A stretch of DNA of 64,000 nt from JBCDHN01 sp965224535 (lineage in GTDB: Bacteria > Verrucomicrobiota > Verrucomicrobiia > Verrucomicrobiales > DEV007): NCBI GenBank assembly GCA_965224535.1, contig CBDCZR010000040.1, forward strand, positions 51,280-115,279. The letters run 5' to 3'. The position numbers and the translations under genes were made by a program. Under the pieces are notes generated by a model. The model ran no database searches. It saw only the letters and a list, made by a program, of their open reading frames with translations, and had not been told where the DNA came from. Positions 59,780-64,000 of the stretch are shown one piece after another. Each line of letters begins with the position of its first letter. Position 1 is the first letter of the stretch.

Positions 59780-59988
59780 TTAGGTGAGGCTCATTTTGGT
59801 GACGCTCCAGTTTCCAGACGCAACATAAAACCCCAAACCAAGCCCAAACCAACCAGTTTGGCTTTCTTTGAAATAGTCCGTCATTATTTCGATTTTGTTA
59901 TAGCCTCCAATCAGCGAGGCACTAACGCCACGCACCAATCCAAACATTCCATTGAAGGACTCACCGCGCATACACAAAGTTGTGAATG
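59780..59988 (-). pseudogene. Detached C-terminal end of the RHS toxin tip
   Basis: Frame TFTTLCMRGESFNGMFGLVR, then GVSASLIGGYNKIEIMTDYF and FGLGLGFYVASGNWSVTKM, has no start of its own. If IS copy B and one TA are removed, it joins the RHS frame exactly (…HKISDF-TFTTLCMRGES…). It is therefore the last 69 residues of that protein. The restored tip is about 148 residues with cysteines near the start and a Gly-rich end, with no recognised toxin family. Confidence 0.8.
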
Positions 59989-59990
59989 TA

Positions 59991-61106
59991 TTAATCCGAA
60001 AATTAAATAGCCGACACCTAATGATGTGGTATTGTTAGGGATGAAGAGAGACGCCAGAAAGCTTTCGCCTGACCAGCAAGAGCACCTCCGAATGACTGCG
60101 GTGCGTATGGTTGTTGAAGAAGGCTACACCCAACGGGAAACAGCTCGTGCGCTTGGAGTAAGTCGGCAAGAAGTAAACCGGTGGTGTCGTAAGTATGAAA
60201 AGAGAGGGTGGGACGCACTCCGAGCAGTGAAGCGGGGTCGTAAGGTCGGCGAAAAACGGTTACTATTGCCTTGGCAGTGCGCCACGATTGTTAATCTGAT
60301 CACCGATAATATGCCCGATCAATTGAAATTGCCATTTGTCCTTTGGACGAGGGCTGCGGTTAGAGATTTGATCGAAGAAAAATTTGGGATCACCTTGAGT
60401 CTAATTACAATGGGAAACTATTTAAAGCGCTGGGGTATGACTCCTCAAGTTCCAATTCGCAAGGCCTACCAACAGAATAGCGAGTCTGTCCGGCGCTGGC
60501 GTGAGGAGGAGTATCCAGCTATTGAAAAGCGAGCCAAGGAAGAGGGCGCAACCATATTTTGGGGCGATGAAGGCAAAACCACTAACGAAGTTCACGCTGG
60601 ACGAAGTTATTCGAAGAAGGGCAAGACTCCCGAAGTTCGCGAGAGCGGCAAAAAGCTGAAGCTCAACCACATTTCGGCTGTCACCAACAAGGGAGAAATG
60701 CGATTCATGACCTACACAGCTCGAATGACCCAACTCAAGTACATCCTCTTTCTGGGTAGATTGATTCAGAGCCACGATCGAAAAGTGTTCTTTATTGCAG
60801 ACAATCTTTCTGTGCATCATGGCAAAAAAGTCAAAGCGTGGGCCAAGGCGAACGAGTCCGAGATAGAGCTCTTCTACATTCCCGCGTACTCCCCTGAACT
60901 CAATCCAGATGAATATCTGAATCGCGATATCAAGAAGAACGTCCACGGGAAGAAGGCGCCAAGGACCCTCGCTGAATTGAAGGCTAATGTCATAAGCTTC
61001 CTGAGAATGCTTCAGAAATCCCCAAGCAGAGTAATCCAGTATTTCAACAGCCCAAAAGTAAAATTCTGTGCCGCGTGAAGTGTCGGCTATTTAATTTTCG
61101 GATTAA
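59991..61106 (+). mobile_element. IS630-family insertion sequence, copy B (inside the RHS gene)
   Basis: This 1116-bp element has perfect terminal inverted repeats, TTAATCCGAAAATTAAATAG then CCGACAC, at 59991-60017 and 61080-61106, flanked on both sides by TA (59989-59990 and 61107-61108). It differs from copy A in ends and transposase sequence. It has inserted in the toxin end of the RHS gene. Confidence 0.95.
60041..61078 (+). CDS. IS630 transposase of copy B
   Basis: This intact transposase of 345 residues has the N-terminal helix-turn-helix (GYTQRETARALGVSRQEVNR), a second winged-helix segment, and the DDE catalytic residues: TIFWGDEGKTTN, VFFIADNLSVHHGKKV and AYSPELNPDEYLNRDIK. The start is the ATG at 60041 (MKRDARKLSPDQQEHLRMTA). 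It reads opposite to the RHS gene it interrupts. Sequence similarity to copy A is distant, so these are two separate IS types. Confidence 0.93.
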   Translation: MKRDARKLSPDQQEHLRMTAVRMVVEEGYTQRETARALGVSRQEVNRWCRKYEKRGWDALRAVKRGRKVGEKRLLLPWQCATIVNLITDNMPDQLKLPFVLWTRAAVRDLIEEKFGITLSLITMGNYLKRWGMTPQVPIRKAYQQNSESVRRWREEEYPAIEKRAKEEGATIFWGDEGKTTNEVHAGRSYSKKGKTPEVRESGKKLKLNHISAVTNKGEMRFMTYTARMTQLKYILFLGRLIQSHDRKVFFIADNLSVHHGKKVKAWAKANESEIELFYIPAYSPELNPDEYLNRDIKKNVHGKKAPRTLAELKANVISFLRMLQKSPSRVIQYFNSPKVKFCAA

Positions 61107-64000
61107 TAAAATCGGAGATTTTGTGCGCACCAAATGGAGCAACATCGGCCTCAAGCATAGGCCCCCCTTTGAATATCAAATTGAACCACACATAATCAGG
61201 GTTACCGCTTTCGTCTTGGAAACAACAATGTTCATCAGGAACAAGAGTGCCCCTAAGATCCAGCCAACCAGCCCAAAAAGCCAAGCTTACACCTGACAAC
61301 CTTTTGACGTGCCATTTATAGCATTGGTTAACCGGGCAGGGCGATAGCCCCTGATTATCTATAAAATTTGAAGGGGAATTATTAACAAACCGGTACAGGT
61401 TAGTTCCGCCTTCTTCCTGAATTGGATCTCTATTGATCCACCGTCCCAGGCAGGCGGAGTAGTTCCTATACCCATAATCATAGTATCCAGCTTCCTCATT
61501 AAGAAACTGTCCCTGGAAGCCAAAGCGCCACTCAAAGCTACTCGTTGTACGGCCTGAAAAATCCGGTGCCATAATTCGCCTTACTCCAAACGCACTATAG
61601 CCATAGCGTTCCTGAACAACGCCTCCAAGATCGAGAATCGCCGTCGGGTTGAAGTAATCATGGGACACAAAAAAGCGTTCGTCGAGCGTTCCGGAGCCAT
61701 TTGTATCACCGTCTCGCAGGGCCAGGTCATCACGGTAACGGTTGCCCCAGAGATACTGCCGGTCGGCATTACTGCTAGCATCCGTCCGCTCCTCTACCGA
61801 CCGCCACTCATCGTTATAGTAAAAATGCGTCGTGGTTCCTGATACCGCCTTCGTGGTGCGCCGCGTCGTCCCGTCATAGGCGTAGGTTGCCACCAGCGCA
61901 TTGTTCTGGTTTCGCACCTCAACGAGCCGATTCCACCCATCCCACTTCAACCGATAAAACTTGCTCCAATCCCCATCTTTATCTGGCGGCGTCTGGGTGG
62001 CGTTGCCGGCCCGGTCGTAGAGGATGCCAGTGTTTGAGCCGCCGATTTGGGTAATTTGGTTGTCCTGATTGTGGAGGCGGGTTTGGTTGAGGGTTTCCGC
62101 GCCGTCATCGGCGGTGGTGTAGCGATCCCAGTTTCCGGTTGGATCGTAGGTCCAGGTCTGCTCGTTGGCTGGAATTGCGCCAATGGCGGTGTGGTTGATG
62201 TTTAAGGTGCCGCGCGCGAAATCGGTGACCTGATAGAGCGTGTCGTACTCGTATTTTTCGTCCTGACCGCCGCTTGTAGCTGCGAGATTCGCTTTCCATG
62301 TGCGGTTTCCAGCCCGATCGTAGCCCCACTGGAATCGGTCGCGGATTGCGCCATTTGCCGTTGTGGACCAGCGCATGTCCACGGTCCGGCCAAACCGGTC
62401 GAAGCCGGTGTATTGGTCTCCGGCATCACCAAACGGTTGGCTGGCTGTTTTGATGTAGGTGAGGTTCACCGCAGGTTCAGGATAGAGCACTTTCACCGGC
62501 CAGTCCAACCCAACATAGGTGTAATCGACGGCATTTTGCGCTTCGCCCTGGATTTTGAGCGAGGCGACTTGGCCCAGGCGATCGCTGTCGCTGCCGGCGG
62601 CGCCGTAGCCGATTTCGACGACTCGGCCGTTCGGATAAATAACGGAGGTTCTGCGCGTGGTGTTGCCTGTGGAGCCGTCTTCGTAGGTATAGCTGACGGC
62701 GGGGGTGGAGGCGCCGACCGAGCCGCTGTGAGCCTGGCTGTCCTTGATGAGTTGGCCGAAGTCATCGTAGTTGTAGCCGATTTCATTCACCACATTGCCG
62801 CTGCCGACGGTTGCGTCATCAAAGCTGGTTACTTTGGCGACCATGCCGCGCACTTCGTATTCGGTGGCGATGCGTTTGATCGCTTGATCAATGTCGTTGC
62901 CGAAGGCGGTAATGCGATCCTGGGTTTGGCGGCCGAGCAGGTCGAAATCGAAGGCGTGGATGGTTTCGTTAGGATCTTTGGTGGTGATGATGTTGCCCTG
63001 GATGTTGTAGGTGTGTTCAATGCGGTTGTAGATTCCATCCAGACCGTCACCGAGTGGCTCGGTTTCGTCGTCGCTTTCCGGGTAGATTTTGGCGCGGAGC
63101 AAATCAGAGCGCGCGATCAGGGAATCATCCAACGTTGTGCCGTAGACCCATCTTGTGACCTGATTGCCGGTTTCGTCATTGATCAATATTAGGCGCGTCA
63201 TTTGGCCGTCGGGGCCGTAGGCGAACTCTGTGATTCTTGGCGCTTCGGCGCATGGGTCTACTCCGGCGCCGTTTGATGGGGGCGACGTTTGACAAACGCC
63301 GCTACAACGAATGCCCTCCAAGAGGCGGATTCTTCTTCCGGTTGCGTCGTTCTTCCACCGGGTTTCGATGCCGTTGGGATCGATGGTGGCGTTGCCTTGG
63401 CCGTCTCTACCGTAGCGGGAGCTGGTGACAAGAATGACGTCCGAGCGCTCCGGAATCGAGTCCGGGCGCGTCAGCGCTGCCCCTCCATTCGTGCCGAAAT
63501 CGGCGGTGGCAAGGCTTCGCCCGATGGGATCGAAATAATTGGCTGTATAACTACGCCGCGCTTTGGGTTGCGTGTCGTTGGGGCCGTTGAGCGGGCCGAA
63601 ACCGGTGGCGTCGTGAAAGCGTTTGAAAGTCGCCGTCAAAATCACCTCCCTGGCTTCGTTGTAACCGGTCGTGGTCTGCTCGTAAATTGTGTCGCCGCTT
63701 GTTTGATTGGCGGGGTTGCGCGTTACAGGAATATTCCCAAAACCCGTAGCCGAGCCGTCATCCGAATAATAGGCGCAATCATAAAACGTGGTCGCCGGTT
63801 GGTTGATCTCCGGATAAACCGTGTTGCTGGCAAAGGGATGGATGCTGACGCCGTTTACGGTGTGGGTGCGATAGGTTGCGCTACGCATCGGCAGCAACGC
63901 GCCTTGGTTGCCTTGCTTGACGGAGAGCTTTTTCTGATAGGTGGCTACATGGCCCTGAGCCGGGTCGGTGGCTGCATAGTACTCGTTGAGATAAACCAGG
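61087..64000 (-). CDS. RHS-repeat toxin carrier (5' end outside the window, 3' end cut by IS copy B)
   Basis: More than 970 residues of RHS/YD repeats are visible (for example YANYFDPIGRSLATADFG, YDRAGNATQTPPDKDG and YAYDGTTRRTTKAVSGTTTHFY). The RHS core follows: RYGYSAFGVRRIM and WINRDPIQEEGGTNLYRFVN, then the variable tip starting SPCPVNQCYKWHVKRLSG. RHS proteins form a shell around a C-terminal toxin. The annotated stop (TAG after INPKIK) is created by the terminal repeat of IS copy B; natural coding resumes at 59988. The frame is open to the window edge, so the start is not seen. The present product lacks the last 69 residues. Confidence 0.9.
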   Translation of the reverse strand, partial: LVYLNEYYAATDPAQGHVATYQKKLSVKQGNQGALLPMRSATYRTHTVNGVSIHPFASNTVYPEINQPATTFYDCAYYSDDGSATGFGNIPVTRNPANQTSGDTIYEQTTTGYNEAREVILTATFKRFHDATGFGPLNGPNDTQPKARRSYTANYFDPIGRSLATADFGTNGGAALTRPDSIPERSDVILVTSSRYGRDGQGNATIDPNGIETRWKNDATGRRIRLLEGIRCSGVCQTSPPSNGAGVDPCAEAPRITEFAYGPDGQMTRLILINDETGNQVTRWVYGTTLDDSLIARSDLLRAKIYPESDDETEPLGDGLDGIYNRIEHTYNIQGNIITTKDPNETIHAFDFDLLGRQTQDRITAFGNDIDQAIKRIATEYEVRGMVAKVTSFDDATVGSGNVVNEIGYNYDDFGQLIKDSQAHSGSVGASTPAVSYTYEDGSTGNTTRRTSVIYPNGRVVEIGYGAAGSDSDRLGQVASLKIQGEAQNAVDYTYVGLDWPVKVLYPEPAVNLTYIKTASQPFGDAGDQYTGFDRFGRTVDMRWSTTANGAIRDRFQWGYDRAGNRTWKANLAATSGGQDEKYEYDTLYQVTDFARGTLNINHTAIGAIPANEQTWTYDPTGNWDRYTTADDGAETLNQTRLHNQDNQITQIGGSNTGILYDRAGNATQTPPDKDGDWSKFYRLKWDGWNRLVEVRNQNNALVATYAYDGTTRRTTKAVSGTTTHFYYNDEWRSVEERTDASSNADRQYLWGNRYRDDLALRDGDTNGSGTLDERFFVSHDYFNPTAILDLGGVVQERYGYSAFGVRRIMAPDFSGRTTSSFEWRFGFQGQFLNEEAGYYDYGYRNYSACLGRWINRDPIQEEGGTNLYRFVNNSPSNFIDNQGLSPCPVNQCYKWHVKRLSGVSLAFWAGWLDLRGTLVPDEHCCFQDESGNPDYVWFNLIFKGGPMLEADVAPFGAHKISDFINPKIK

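Overview
The window looks like a chromosomal segment of a PVC-group bacterium, most likely Verrucomicrobiota. The evidence is gene content: DUF1501, DUF1552 and PSCyt1/DUF1592 proteins, several sulfatases, a Pkn-type Ser/Thr kinase, large secreted proteins of unknown function, GC-rich DNA, and many decaying repeats and gene fragments. Assignment below phylum is not possible from the sequence alone.

Layout. 1-3.4 kb: a voltage-gated cation channel, an initiator-like tRNA with a terminator, and an IS630 element next to fragments of a sigma factor and an RHS gene. 3.4-4.7 kb: an outer-membrane porin. 4.7-16.5 kb: a defence-type island lying between two directly repeated tadA copies, one dead and one intact. 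It holds a PaeR7I-like restriction-modification pair flanked by its own short direct repeats, an Rpn-family nuclease with an extra free copy of its C-terminal domain, a decayed toxin-antitoxin pair split by a MITE-like element, a 1542-residue DUF4062/STAND ATPase/WD40 protein, and an array of palindromes spaced exactly 42 bp apart upstream of that gene. 16.6-25.9 kb: mostly housekeeping and accessory genes, including a methyltransferase, rpoN, an odd ABC ATPase-membrane fusion, a VapBC-like pair, DUF1501, an M32 carboxypeptidase and a lipoprotein hydrolase.

26-40.4 kb: a PVC-typical catabolic and envelope block with a 1025-residue secreted protein, a GT9 glycosyltransferase, a DUF1592/DUF1552 pair separated by a frameshifted Rpn gene, an FHA protein, a third Rpn gene, one intact and one internally deleted sulfatase, and a pterin dehydratase. 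40.4-44.8 kb: a mobile patch with a TIR-iSTAND gene damaged at both ends, two halves of group II intron RNA in the wrong order, a C-type-lectin protein, an IS110 element with a possible bridge RNA, and a perfect 23-bp inverted repeat. 45.1-48.9 kb: a tight three-gene envelope operon (multi-HhH membrane protein, small coiled-coil membrane protein, BON/OmpA protein). 49-57 kb: a sulfotransferase-like gene, a Pkn kinase, a SorC-like regulator, tRNA-Lys, a membrane-anchored unknown and a truncated SMP-30 protein. 57.4-64 kb: an RHS locus. A second IS630 element has split the toxin tip of the RHS gene and supplies the new stop codon from its own inverted repeat. Just downstream lies a 100-residue three-helix protein that is a candidate immunity gene, and beyond it a RAYT transposase and an orphan RHS fragment.

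Candidates for undescribed biology are the DUF4062-STAND-WD40 gene with its phased palindrome array, the Rpn gene with a free C-terminal paralogue, the HhH/OmpA operon, and the RHS tip with its putative immunity protein. All similarity statements come from recognising sequence patterns; no database search was run.
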